7,771 nt of DNA from the NCBI GenBank assembly GCA_030043285.1, contig JASHXZ010000742.1, forward strand, positions 1-7,771, read 5' to 3'. This document shows, in pieces, positions 1 to 5,553 of the stretch; position 1 is the stretch's first letter, and every line of letters begins with the position of its first letter. The notes below the pieces were generated by a model that searched no databases, was not told where the DNA came from, and worked only from the letters and a program-made list of their open reading frames with translations. This DNA comes from Xanthobacteraceae bacterium (lineage in GTDB: Bacteria > Pseudomonadota > Alphaproteobacteria > Rhizobiales > Xanthobacteraceae). The translations under genes and the position numbers were made by a program.

Positions 1-187
1 CGATGACGTCGCCGTCGAGCATGCCCTCGGCGAGGCTCGCGGCGGCGTGGGTGCACTCGTCGTCGGTGACGTAGAACGTGCCGCCGATGTTGAACACCGC
101 GAGCCGCCGCTCGCCGACATCGAACGCTTTGGCGCTGTCGGGCGCAACTTCAGACTGCGCGCAGACCCGAACCACCGATTCAGCCAT
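1..187 (-). CDS. Rieske [2Fe-2S] ferredoxin, 3' part cut by window edge
   Basis: The first 62 residues are visible; the rest lies beyond position 1. The reading frame gives a short beta-rich N-terminus, then V-F-N-I-G-G-T-F-Y-V-T-D-D, then C45-T-H47. This is the first half of the Rieske cluster-binding motif (CxH); the second half (CxxH) would lie outside the window. The absence of any N-terminal membrane segment and the spacing of C45 from the start match the soluble Rieske ferredoxins (about 100-110 residues) that pass electrons to ring-hydroxylating or related oxygenases; this role is family knowledge, not shown here. The start is the ATG at 187-185, preceded by a GAAGGGGG Shine-Dalgarno stretch on the minus strand. 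The gene is divergent from the ABC transporter gene and may share its control region. The partner oxygenase, if any, would be to the left of the window. Confidence 0.88.
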   Translation of the reverse strand, partial: MAESVVRVCAQSEVAPDSAKAFDVGERRLAVFNIGGTFYVTDDECTHAAASLAEGMLDGDVI

Positions 188-260
188 GACATGCCCCCTT
201 CGCTTGTCGTCGCGACCGCCACGGCCGCCTTTGCCCTGCGACACAAAACCGCGCCGTGCA

Positions 261-329
261 GCCGGTCCAGGCCGGTCCTTATAGCGGCAGGGCGGATTTG
301 CTTTCAATGACCGGGACTGAAACCGGGAC
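261..329. repeat. Two direct-repeat pairs sharing an ACCGG core
   Basis: The plus strand holds GCCGGTCC twice (261-268, 271-278; 10-bp period) and ACCGGGAC twice (310-317, 322-329; 12-bp period). All four copies contain ACCGG, two on each strand, on either side of the candidate minus-strand promoter. Periods of 10 and 12 bp are about one helical turn, so each pair would present sites on nearly the same DNA face, as expected for a regulator binding site. No regulator gene is visible in the window. Confidence 0.4.
278..307 (-). promoter_or_regulatory. Candidate sigma-70-type promoter for the Rieske gene
   Basis: Read on the minus strand, TTGAAA (307-302) is followed after 18 bp by TATAAG (283-278), close to the consensus -35 and -10 boxes. 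Transcription would begin near 271, giving a leader of roughly 85 nt before the ATG at 187. A direct repeat of GCCGGTCC (plus-strand copies at 261-268 and 271-278) overlaps the -10 box and the expected start site, so repression there is possible. Inferred from motif match only. Confidence 0.5.
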
Positions 330-335
330 GATGAG

Positions 336-364
336 TTGAGATCGGCGACGCGGCCCGGCACAAT
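336..364 (+). promoter_or_regulatory. Candidate promoter of the ABC transporter cluster
   Basis: TTGAGA (336-341) is followed after 17 bp by CACAAT (359-364), a good -35 box with a moderate -10 box. Transcription would begin near 371, about 57 nt upstream of the ATPase start codon. It sits just downstream of the ACCGGGAC repeat pair. This is a motif-based call; in a GC-rich genome other, non-consensus promoters could be used. Confidence 0.35.
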
Positions 365-419
365 GGCTGCCGAGCACCGAAATCATCCGCCCGACTTGCC
401 AGGACCCGACGTACGGCCA

Positions 420-435
420 ATGAGCCAATGAGCCA
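420..435 (+). repeat. Tandem 8-bp duplication at the ATPase start, creating a 3-codon mini-ORF
   Basis: ATGAGCCA occurs twice back to back (420-427 and 428-435), with a partial GCCA copy just before. The first ATG (420) opens the mini-ORF ATG AGC CAA TGA, whose stop codon overlaps the second ATG (428) as ATGA. Only the second ATG reads into the ABC ATPase. There is no strong Shine-Dalgarno at a standard distance from 428; a weak AGGA at 401-404 is about 15 nt before the first ATG. Translational coupling from the mini-ORF is therefore conceivable but unproven. Confidence 0.6.
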
Positions 436-1318
436 ATCCGTCACCAACCTCCGCGCCATCGACCCCTCGCCGGCAGCCGAGCGGCAGCCGGCGGTCGCGC
501 AGCCGGCGATCCGCATCCGCGATCTGCACAAAAGCTTCGGCGGGCTCACCGCGATCGACGGTGTGTCGCTCGACATCGGGCGCGGCGAGTTTTTCATGAT
601 CGTCGGCCCGTCCGGCTGCGGCAAGACGACGTTGCTGCGCATCCTTGCCGGGCTCGAGACTATCAGCTCCGGCGCCATCGAGATCGACATCCCGGCGGGC
701 TCGCAGCGGCCGGAAAACGCCATGGTGTTTCAGGGCGAGTCGATCTTTCCCTGGATGACGGTGTGGAACAACGCCGCCTATGGCTTGCGCATGCGCAACG
801 CGCCGGCGGCCATGATCAAGGAGCGGGTCGGCCATTATCTCGACCGCACCGGGCTGACGCGCTTTGCCGATTATTATCCGCACCAGCTCTCCGGCGGCAT
901 GAAGCAGCGCGTCTCGATCGCGCGCGCCTTCGCCAACGATCCGGAAATCCTCCTGATGGACGAGCCGTTCTCGGCGCTCGACGCGCAGAACAAGCTCCTC
1001 TTGCAGGAGGAGCTCTTACACATCTGGGACGAGCAGAAAAAGACCGTGGTGTTCATCACCCATAGCGTCGACGAGGCGGTCTATCTCGGCGACCGCATCA
1101 TGGTGATGACGGCGCAGCCTGGCCGCGTCAAATGCTTCATCCGCGTGCCGCTGCCGCGGCCGCGCGCCATCATCGAATTGCAGAAGGCGCCGGAGTTCGG
1201 CGAGCTCATACACCGCATCTGGTCGGAGCTGCGCGACGAAGTGCAGCGCGCCCGCGAGCAGGAAAACCAGGACGCCGCGCAGGACAAGCGAGCCAAGAAA
1301 GAAGGCCAGCCGTCATGA
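428..1318 (+). CDS. ABC transporter ATP-binding protein, NitT/TauT (SsuB/TauB-like) family
   Basis: A 296-residue ATPase that would power import through the permease encoded next. All nucleotide-binding motifs are present: Walker A G60-P-S-G-C-G-K-T-T68, Q-loop Q102, signature L154-S-G-G-M-K-Q, Walker B I174-L-L-M-D-E179, D-loop S182-A-L-D and the switch histidine H212 (T-H-S-V-D-E-A). The Q-loop context (F-Q-G-E-S-I-F-P-W-M-T-V-W-N-N) and the T-H-S-V-D-E-A-V-Y-L-G-D-R segment are typical of the nitrate/sulfonate/taurine ABC subfamily. The N-terminal 25 residues are a low-complexity lead; the C-terminal 30 or so are charged (R/E/K/Q-rich). An earlier ATG at 420 ends after three codons, so 428 is the usable start. 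The stop overlaps the permease start as ATGA. The substrate cannot be told; family members import sulfonates, nitrate, pyrimidine precursors and other small organic compounds. Confidence 0.95.
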   Translation: MSQSVTNLRAIDPSPAAERQPAVAQPAIRIRDLHKSFGGLTAIDGVSLDIGRGEFFMIVGPSGCGKTTLLRILAGLETISSGAIEIDIPAGSQRPENAMVFQGESIFPWMTVWNNAAYGLRMRNAPAAMIKERVGHYLDRTGLTRFADYYPHQLSGGMKQRVSIARAFANDPEILLMDEPFSALDAQNKLLLQEELLHIWDEQKKTVVFITHSVDEAVYLGDRIMVMTAQPGRVKCFIRVPLPRPRAIIELQKAPEFGELIHRIWSELRDEVQRAREQENQDAAQDKRAKKEGQPS

Positions 1319-2118
1319 GCACGCAAACCATCGTGGCCGCGCCCGAGCAGAGCTTTGCGCTGTCGGTGCGGGCGCGCGAGCGCCTGCTCGGCATCGCCTC
1401 GCCGATCGTGCTGCTCGCGGTCTGGGAAATCGCGGCGCGGCTGAACTTCATCGATACGCGGTTCTTTCCGGCGCCATCGAGCGTGATCGCGGTGCTGATC
1501 GACATGCTGCGCTCGGGCGAGCTTATCTCCAACACGCTGGTCAGCCTGCGGCGGCTCGCGCTCGGCGCGCTGATCGGCGGCGTGCCGGCGCTCATTCTCG
1601 GCATCGCCATGGGGCTCAATCGCTGGGTGCGCGCCATCTTCGATCCGCTGATCGCGGCGACCTATCCGATTCCGAAAAGCGCGATCCTGCCGCTTGCGCT
1701 GCTCATCTTCGGCCTCGGCGAAGGCTCGAAAATCTTCATGGTGGCGGTCGGCGTGTTCTTTCCGGTCGTCATCAATTCGACCACCGGCGTGCTTGGCATC
1801 AGCAGCATCTATCTCGACGTCGGCCGCAACTATAAAGCCAACCGCTGGCAGACGTTCTGGACCATCGCGCTCCCTGGCGCGCTGCCGGTGATCATGAGCG
1901 GCTTCAAGCTCGGCATCGGCATCGGGCTTATCCTGATCGCGATCGCCGAGATGATCGGCGCCAAGAGCGGGCTGGGCTACATGATCTGGACAGCGTGGGA
2001 GACGTTTTCGGTCGAGCAGATGTATGTCGGCCTGTTCATGATCGCGATCATCGGCTTCGTGCTCACCGTGCTGCTCAACGAGATTGAGCGTTTCATCATT
2101 CCGTGGAAAAGGGATTAG
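1315..2118 (+). CDS. ABC transporter permease, NitT/TauT (SsuC/TauC-like) family
   Basis: A 267-residue inner-membrane permease of the binding-protein-dependent transport family. Hydrophobic stretches lie near residues 25-41, 80-100, 122-134, 139-160, 187-214 and 236-255, giving the usual six-helix plan. The cytoplasmic coupling loop (EAA-type) is visible at about 170-200, ending in W-T-I-A-L-P-G-A-L-P-V-I-M-S-G-F-K-L-G, the form seen in SsuC/TauC relatives. The start is the ATG at 1315, overlapping the ATPase stop by 4 bp, with GAAGG at 1301-1305 as Shine-Dalgarno; an upstream in-frame extension to 1132 lies inside the ATPase gene and is not credible. The overlap implies translational coupling and equal expression of the two subunits. 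No ABC-type periplasmic binding protein is encoded directly beside the pair, which is unusual because that gene is generally adjacent. Confidence 0.94.
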   Translation: MSTQTIVAAPEQSFALSVRARERLLGIASPIVLLAVWEIAARLNFIDTRFFPAPSSVIAVLIDMLRSGELISNTLVSLRRLALGALIGGVPALILGIAMGLNRWVRAIFDPLIAATYPIPKSAILPLALLIFGLGEGSKIFMVAVGVFFPVVINSTTGVLGISSIYLDVGRNYKANRWQTFWTIALPGALPVIMSGFKLGIGIGLILIAIAEMIGAKSGLGYMIWTAWETFSVEQMYVGLFMIAIIGFVLTVLLNEIERFIIPWKRD

Positions 2119-2120
2119 TG

Positions 2121-2149
2121 GCGTCATTCCGGCGCAGCGAAGCGAATCC
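2121..2149. repeat. Fragment resembling a dispersed rhizobial intergenic repeat
   Basis: The short gap between permease and oxidoreductase contains GTCATTCCGG (2123-2132) followed by CGCAGCGAAGCGAATCC (2133-2149). This wording, GTCATTCC...CGCAGCGAAGCGAATCC, resembles short palindromic repeats commonly scattered between genes in Bradyrhizobium and relatives (recalled from family knowledge, not searched). Here it appears shortened: the usual pairing between an ATTCCGGG-type arm and a CCCGGAAT-type arm is incomplete. It ends 3 bp before the oxidoreductase ATG and so also forms its translation-initiation region. Confidence 0.4.
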
Positions 2150-2152
2150 CGC

Positions 2153-3244
2153 ATGCAAATCCTCGTCATCGGCGCCGGCGTTATCGGGCTCGCAGTCGCA
2201 CGCGAAGCGGCGCTGCGCGGCCATGACGTGACCGTCGCCGAGGCGACCGGCGGCATCGCCAACGGCGTGTCCTCGCGCAACAGCGAGGTCATCCATGGCG
2301 GCCTGTACTATCCGACCGGAACGGGCCGCGCCGTGCACTGCGTGCGCGGCCGGCGCATGCTCTATGACTTCTGCGCGTCGCACAGCGTGGCGCACAAAAA
2401 ATGCGGCAAGCTGGTGGTGGCGACCAACCCGGCCGAGCTCGCCAAGGTCGAGACCATCGCCATCCAGGCGCAGAAGAACGGCGTCGAAAACACCGAGATC
2501 ATCGGCGGCAACACGGCGCGCGCCATGGAGCCGGAATTGTGGTGCATCGGCGCGCTGTGGTCGGCCGAAACCGGCATCATCGACAGCCACGGTTATATGC
2601 TGGCGCTGTGGGGCGAGCTGGAAGATCGCGGCGGCATGATCGCGTTCGCCACACCGGTCGAGAGCATGGCGTACAAGGCGCCGCATTGGCACGTCGCGTT
2701 CGGCGGCCGCGATGCCGGCGTGATGACGTTCGACGCCGTGGTCAATGCCGCCGGGCTGGGCGCCCAGCCGCTGGCGCGCCGCATCGAAGGCTATCCGGCC
2801 GACAAGGTGCCGCGCCTCGTGCTCGGCAAGGGCAACTATTTCGGCTTCGCCGGCCGGCCGGCGTTTTCGCGGCTCATCTACCCGACGCCGATCGACGGCG
2901 GGCTCGGCGTCCACGTGACGCTCGATCTCGCCGGCCGCATGCGCTTCGGCCCCGACGTGGAATGGATCGCAGAAGAGAACTACGCGGTCGATCCGCGCCG
3001 CGCCGACAGTTTTTACGACCGCATCCGTACCTATTGGCCGGGACTGCCGCCGAACTCGCTGGTGCCGGATTATTGCGGCATCCGGCCGAAGCTCACCGGG
3101 CCGGGCGAGCCGGCCGCCGATTTTCTGATCGCCGGCGAGGCGGCGCACGGCATGCCGCGACTGGTCAACCTGTTTGGCATCGAATCGCCGGGACTGACAT
3201 CGTCGCTGTCGCTGGCGCAGGAAGTGGTCGGCTATCTTGGCTGA
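2153..3244 (+). CDS. FAD-dependent oxidoreductase, DAO family, L-2-hydroxyglutarate oxidase-like
   Basis: A 363-residue flavoprotein. The N-terminal FAD-binding Rossmann motif is G7-A-G-V-I-G12, with E30 at the end of the second strand. The segment N43-S-E-V-I-H-G-G-L-Y-Y-P-T-G-T with downstream C-V-R-G-R-R-M-L-Y-D-F-C, the motif G309-I-R-P-K-L, and the C-terminal F341-G-I-E-S-P-G-L-T-S-S-L are characteristic of L-2-hydroxyglutarate oxidase/dehydrogenase (LhgO, COG0579) and close DAO relatives, which oxidise 2-hydroxy acids or amines with FAD. The exact substrate is not settled by sequence. The start chosen is the ATG at 2153, which places the FAD fold at the very N-terminus as usual; an in-frame ATG at 2084 would overlap the permease by 35 bp and add 23 unrelated residues. 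Shine-Dalgarno is poor. The position 34 bp after the permease and before a RidA homologue suggests it acts on the imported compound. Confidence 0.88.
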   Translation: MQILVIGAGVIGLAVAREAALRGHDVTVAEATGGIANGVSSRNSEVIHGGLYYPTGTGRAVHCVRGRRMLYDFCASHSVAHKKCGKLVVATNPAELAKVETIAIQAQKNGVENTEIIGGNTARAMEPELWCIGALWSAETGIIDSHGYMLALWGELEDRGGMIAFATPVESMAYKAPHWHVAFGGRDAGVMTFDAVVNAAGLGAQPLARRIEGYPADKVPRLVLGKGNYFGFAGRPAFSRLIYPTPIDGGLGVHVTLDLAGRMRFGPDVEWIAEENYAVDPRRADSFYDRIRTYWPGLPPNSLVPDYCGIRPKLTGPGEPAADFLIAGEAAHGMPRLVNLFGIESPGLTSSLSLAQEVVGYLG

Positions 3245-3299
3245 CTGCGCGAGGCGACTTGGACGTCTGCCGCAGCAAACAACCTGAAAGGAGACCAAC

Positions 3300-3707
3300 A
3301 TGGCCGTTCATCGTCATCTCAATCCGCCCGCCATTCCGGCGCCGCGCGGCTACTCGCATGTGGTGGAGACCAAGGGGCCGAGCCGCACCATTTATCTCGC
3401 CGGCCAGCTCGGCATGAAGCCGGACGGCAAGTTCGCCGGCGAGCGCGGCGATTTCCGCGCCCAGGCGATCCAATGCTTCGAGAACGTCAAGGCGGCGCTG
3501 GCCGCGGTCGGCGCCACCTTCGAGCACGTCGTCAAGCTCAACAATTACCTGGTCGACATGGCGCACCTGCCGGTCTACTTCGAAGTGCGCGACCGCTACG
3601 TCGACACCAAGAATCCGCCGGCCTCGACCACGATCCAGATCTCGAAACTGGCGCGCGAGGATGCGCTCTACGAAGTCGAGGCGATCGCGGTAGTGCCGGA
3701 GAACTGA
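3300..3707 (+). CDS. RidA/YjgF-family protein lacking the catalytic arginine
   Basis: A 135-residue member of the Rid family, small trimeric cytosolic proteins. Archetypal RidA hydrolyses reactive enamine/imine intermediates released by PLP enzymes and flavin amino-acid oxidases. Family hallmarks seen are Y32-L-A-G-Q-L at the first core strand, the helix Q55-A-I-Q-C-F-E-N-V-K-A-A-L, V77-V-K-L-N-N-Y-L, and the C-terminal Y124-E-V-E-A-I-A-V. In RidA the loop N-x-P-A-R carries the arginine (R105 in E. coli) that binds the imino-acid carboxylate; here it reads N105-P-P-A-S109-T-T, with serine in place of arginine. E127, equivalent to the conserved Glu near the end, is kept. It therefore fits the arginine-less Rid subgroups, whose activity is unclear, rather than active RidA. 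The Shine-Dalgarno AAAGGAG (3287-3293) is excellent, 6 nt before the ATG. Confidence 0.92.
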   Translation: MAVHRHLNPPAIPAPRGYSHVVETKGPSRTIYLAGQLGMKPDGKFAGERGDFRAQAIQCFENVKAALAAVGATFEHVVKLNNYLVDMAHLPVYFEVRDRYVDTKNPPASTTIQISKLAREDALYEVEAIAVVPEN

Positions 3708-3722
3708 TTTCAACCAAACGAT

Positions 3723-3747
3723 GCCTGCGCGTTTTGGCACGGCAGGC
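3723..3747 (+). other. Inverted repeat between the RidA-like gene and the binding-protein gene
   Basis: GCCTGC (3723-3728) and GCAGGC (3742-3747) are perfect 6-bp arms around a 13-nt loop containing TTTT. It lies in the 80-bp gap before the binding-protein gene. There is no T-run after the second arm, so it is not a classic terminator. It could be an mRNA-processing or stabilising hairpin, often seen where a binding protein is made in excess of its operon partners, or an operator. Function is inferred only. Confidence 0.4.
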
Positions 3748-3787
3748 TAGGATGATCGCCGTGACTGTCTCTGCTGGGAGGGAAACC

Positions 3788-4819
3788 ATGAAGCTCGTGA
3801 CACAGCGCGGCTTAGGCCGCGCGACCATTGCAGGCTGCGCGATCGCTGCGGCGATGGCGCTCGGCCTCGGCGCCGCCGTCGCGCAGGACAAGACCTACGC
3901 GATGAAGATCACGCTGCCGACCATCAACGACCCGAGCTTCGTGTTTGCCAAAGCCTACGCGGCAGCGCTGGAAAAAGATTCCGGCGGCCGGATCAAGCCG
4001 CAGATCTTTCCGGTGAGCCAGCTCGGCTCGATCCCGCGGCAGATCGAAGGCACCCAGTTCGGCTCGATCCAATGCGCGATCATACCACCGGAATTTTTTG
4101 TCGGCGTCGACGCCCGCTTCGAGGTGTTGGCGGCGCCCGGGCTGGTCGATTCGATGGCGCACGGCCAGCGTGTCGCCGCCGATGCCGCGGCGCGCAAGCT
4201 GATGCTCGGGCTCGGCGCCGACAAGGGTTTGCATGGCGTCGCCATGTTCATGAACTCGCCGTCGTCGGTGATCGCCAAAGCGCCGATCCGCCATCTCGCC
4301 GATTTCAAGGGCAAGAAGATCCGCGTACTCGCCTCGCCGTTCCAGATGACGCCGATTGCGCGGCTCGGCGCCACGCCGGTGGCGATGACGCTCGCCGACG
4401 TGGTGCCGGCACTGCAGCAGGGTGCGGTCGACGGCGCGGTCGGCGGCATCGTGGTGTGGACGCCGATGCACTTCAACGATGCGGCGAAATACGTGACCGA
4501 GACCGGCCAGCCGGCCGTGTTCGTCATGGTCGAAGTCAACAAGGCCTGGTACGACGCGCTGCCGCCCGATTTGCAGAAGATCGTCGATGGCGACGCCGCC
4601 GCGCAGCAGACCGCGATCGCGCCGGTGGCCCAGAATATCGTCGAAAATGCGCGGAAAGGCTGGACCGCAACCGGCGGCGAACTGATCAACCTGCCGGCCG
4701 CCGAGCAGAGCGAGATGATGAAGACGTTTTCGGACGCCGTCGCCGAGGTGGCCAAGACGAAACCGGCGCTCGCCGAAGCCTACCAGATCGTCAGCGGCGC
4801 GGCGCGGCGGACGCGGTAG
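3788..4819 (+). CDS. TRAP transporter solute-binding protein, DctP family
   Basis: A 343-residue exported ligand-binding protein. An N-terminal signal peptide (positive R7/R11, hydrophobic A/G/L core about 15-29, cleavage probably after A-V-A32) precedes the mature DctP-type fold. Recognisable segments are F53-A-K-A-Y-A-A-A-L-E-K-D-S-G-G-R-I, F74-P-V-S-Q-L-G-S-I-P-R-Q-I-E-G-T-Q-F-G-S-I, D172-F-K-G-K-K-I-R-V, and L193-G-A-T-P-V-A-M-T-L-A-D-V-V-P-A-L-Q-Q-G-A-V-D-G. R179 matches the arginine that in TRAP receptors pairs with the ligand carboxylate, so a carboxylated ligand is likely. After V-D-G the common Q-E-N is replaced by A216-V-G-G. The ATG at 3788 has GGGAGGG upstream (3778-3784 area); longer in-frame starts lie inside the RidA-like gene. 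No TRAP membrane subunits (DctQ/DctM) are encoded in the window. Confidence 0.9.
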   Translation: MKLVTQRGLGRATIAGCAIAAAMALGLGAAVAQDKTYAMKITLPTINDPSFVFAKAYAAALEKDSGGRIKPQIFPVSQLGSIPRQIEGTQFGSIQCAIIPPEFFVGVDARFEVLAAPGLVDSMAHGQRVAADAAARKLMLGLGADKGLHGVAMFMNSPSSVIAKAPIRHLADFKGKKIRVLASPFQMTPIARLGATPVAMTLADVVPALQQGAVDGAVGGIVVWTPMHFNDAAKYVTETGQPAVFVMVEVNKAWYDALPPDLQKIVDGDAAAQQTAIAPVAQNIVENARKGWTATGGELINLPAAEQSEMMKTFSDAVAEVAKTKPALAEAYQIVSGAARRTR

Positions 4820-4820
4820 G

Positions 4821-4855
4821 CAAGTCCTGGCACTCTACACAAGTCCTGGCACTTG
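4821..4855. repeat. Pair of 14-bp direct repeats after the binding-protein gene
   Basis: CAAGTCCTGGCACT occurs at 4821-4834 and again at 4840-4853, 19 bp apart start to start. The second copy continues to TTG, giving CAAGTCCTGGCACTTG (4840-4855), whose outer five bases on each side (CAAGT/ACTTG) are an inverted repeat; the first copy lacks this. The pair starts 1 bp after the binding-protein stop codon. It could be a protein-binding site or a small dispersed repeat; no function can be assigned. Confidence 0.7.
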
Positions 4856-4860
4856 ACATC

Positions 4861-4900
4861 TGACAAACAAAAATCCGCCCGCGACCTAGGCCGCGGGCGG
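4861..4900 (-). terminator. Rho-independent terminator of the His-rich protein gene
   Basis: CCGCCCGCG (4875-4883) and CGCGGGCGG (4892-4900) form a perfect 9-bp GC-rich stem with an 8-nt loop. On the minus strand the stem is followed directly by ATTTTTGTTTG, the T-rich tail of an intrinsic terminator. It lies about 35 bp past the stop codon of the minus-strand gene. The plus-strand cluster runs into the same hairpin, followed there only by CAGTTTCG, so it may work weakly in that direction too. Confidence 0.85.
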
Positions 4901-4935
4901 CAGTTTCGACGTCGCCCTTCTTAATTAGGTTCGCT

Positions 4936-5553
4936 TCAGTTCTGCTGTGCGCCTGGCGCGGCGGCCTGCGGCTGCAGCTGCGGGTTGGCGGCGACATAGT
5001 CGTCATAGGTGCGGCCGGCGTAGTTCGGCTTGGTCGGCACTTGCGCCATCGGCGTCTGCTTGGCCGGCACATCGCTGGTCGGCGCCTGCGCGGCGTCGGC
5101 GGTGTCGCCTTCGACCGGCGCGCTGGCCGATTCCTTGGTGCAGACATCGGCGAACACGACGAGGCCTGCCGGCGTGTAGGTCTTGGTCAGGCAGGTGCAG
5201 GGGCCGGGCACCGAAGCCGCGGGAGCGAGCACGGGCGCCACGGCAATGTCTTCGCCGTCGAGCACGATCCAGCGGCCGCCGCGGAACACCCAGTGATGAT
5301 GATGGTGATGGTAGTGAAGGTGGCCGATGACGATCGGCGGAACGGGGCCGCGGAGATGGCGAATGGGCGAGCGGTTCGACCGCAGGCCTGAACTATGGTT
5401 CACCGCCGCCATGTGGACGCGGCCGCCCGACGCGAAGTGGCCGCCTCCGCCGCCCATACCGCCGCGGGCATACACGGCGCTCGAACCGAGAGTGACGCTG
5501 GCAGCAGCCACACTGGCCGCGGCCGCAAGGGTGAGGATCAGTTGGCGTGACAT
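4936..5553 (-). CDS. Small exported His-rich protein of unknown function
   Basis: A 205-residue protein with a signal peptide (hydrophobic A/V/L stretch about 5-22, likely cut after A-V-Y-A29). The mature part begins with a Gly-rich stretch (G31-G-M-G-G-G-G-G), then a His cluster H78-L-H-Y-H-H-H-H-H-H87-W, then V-F-R-G-G-R-W-I. Three cysteines follow in P118-C-T-C-L-T-K-T-Y-T-P-A-G with C138 in V-C-T-K-E, able to form a disulfide or bind metal. The tail is Pro/Ala/Gln-rich with Y178-A-G-R-T-Y-D-D-Y-V-A-A-N. Similar exported His-rich proteins with a C-x-C-L-T-K-like segment seem common among rhizobial genomes, without known function. A periplasmic metal-binding role is a guess from composition. 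The Shine-Dalgarno CGGAGAA precedes the ATG by about 6 nt. It has its own terminator and looks monocistronic, convergent with the transporter cluster. Confidence 0.82.
   Translation of the reverse strand: MSRQLILTLAAAASVAAASVTLGSSAVYARGGMGGGGGHFASGGRVHMAAVNHSSGLRSNRSPIRHLRGPVPPIVIGHLHYHHHHHHWVFRGGRWIVLDGEDIAVAPVLAPAASVPGPCTCLTKTYTPAGLVVFADVCTKESASAPVEGDTADAAQAPTSDVPAKQTPMAQVPTKPNYAGRTYDDYVAANPQLQPQAAAPGAQQN

Noticed and set aside
2084..2152. Longer N-terminus for the oxidoreductase
   Set aside because: It would overlap the permease by 35 bp and put 23 unrelated residues before a Rossmann strand that normally starts the protein.
1081..2292. 403-codon open frame on the minus strand over the ATPase/permease genes
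   Set aside because: It is antisense to two clear genes, its composition is dominated by D/R/H/A as expected of an antisense frame in GC-rich DNA, and it shows no domain motif.
2096..3301. 401-codon open frame on the minus strand over the oxidoreductase
   Set aside because: Antisense shadow of a well-supported FAD enzyme with Arg/His/Ala-rich low-information sequence.
3734..3750. Possible sigma-54 promoter (TGGCACG) before the binding-protein gene
   Set aside because: The -12 TTGC element is missing at the required spacing; GC is two bases off position.
4853..4858. TTGACA as a -35 box reading rightward
   Set aside because: No -10 box at suitable spacing; the following DNA is the terminator hairpin and there is no rightward gene.
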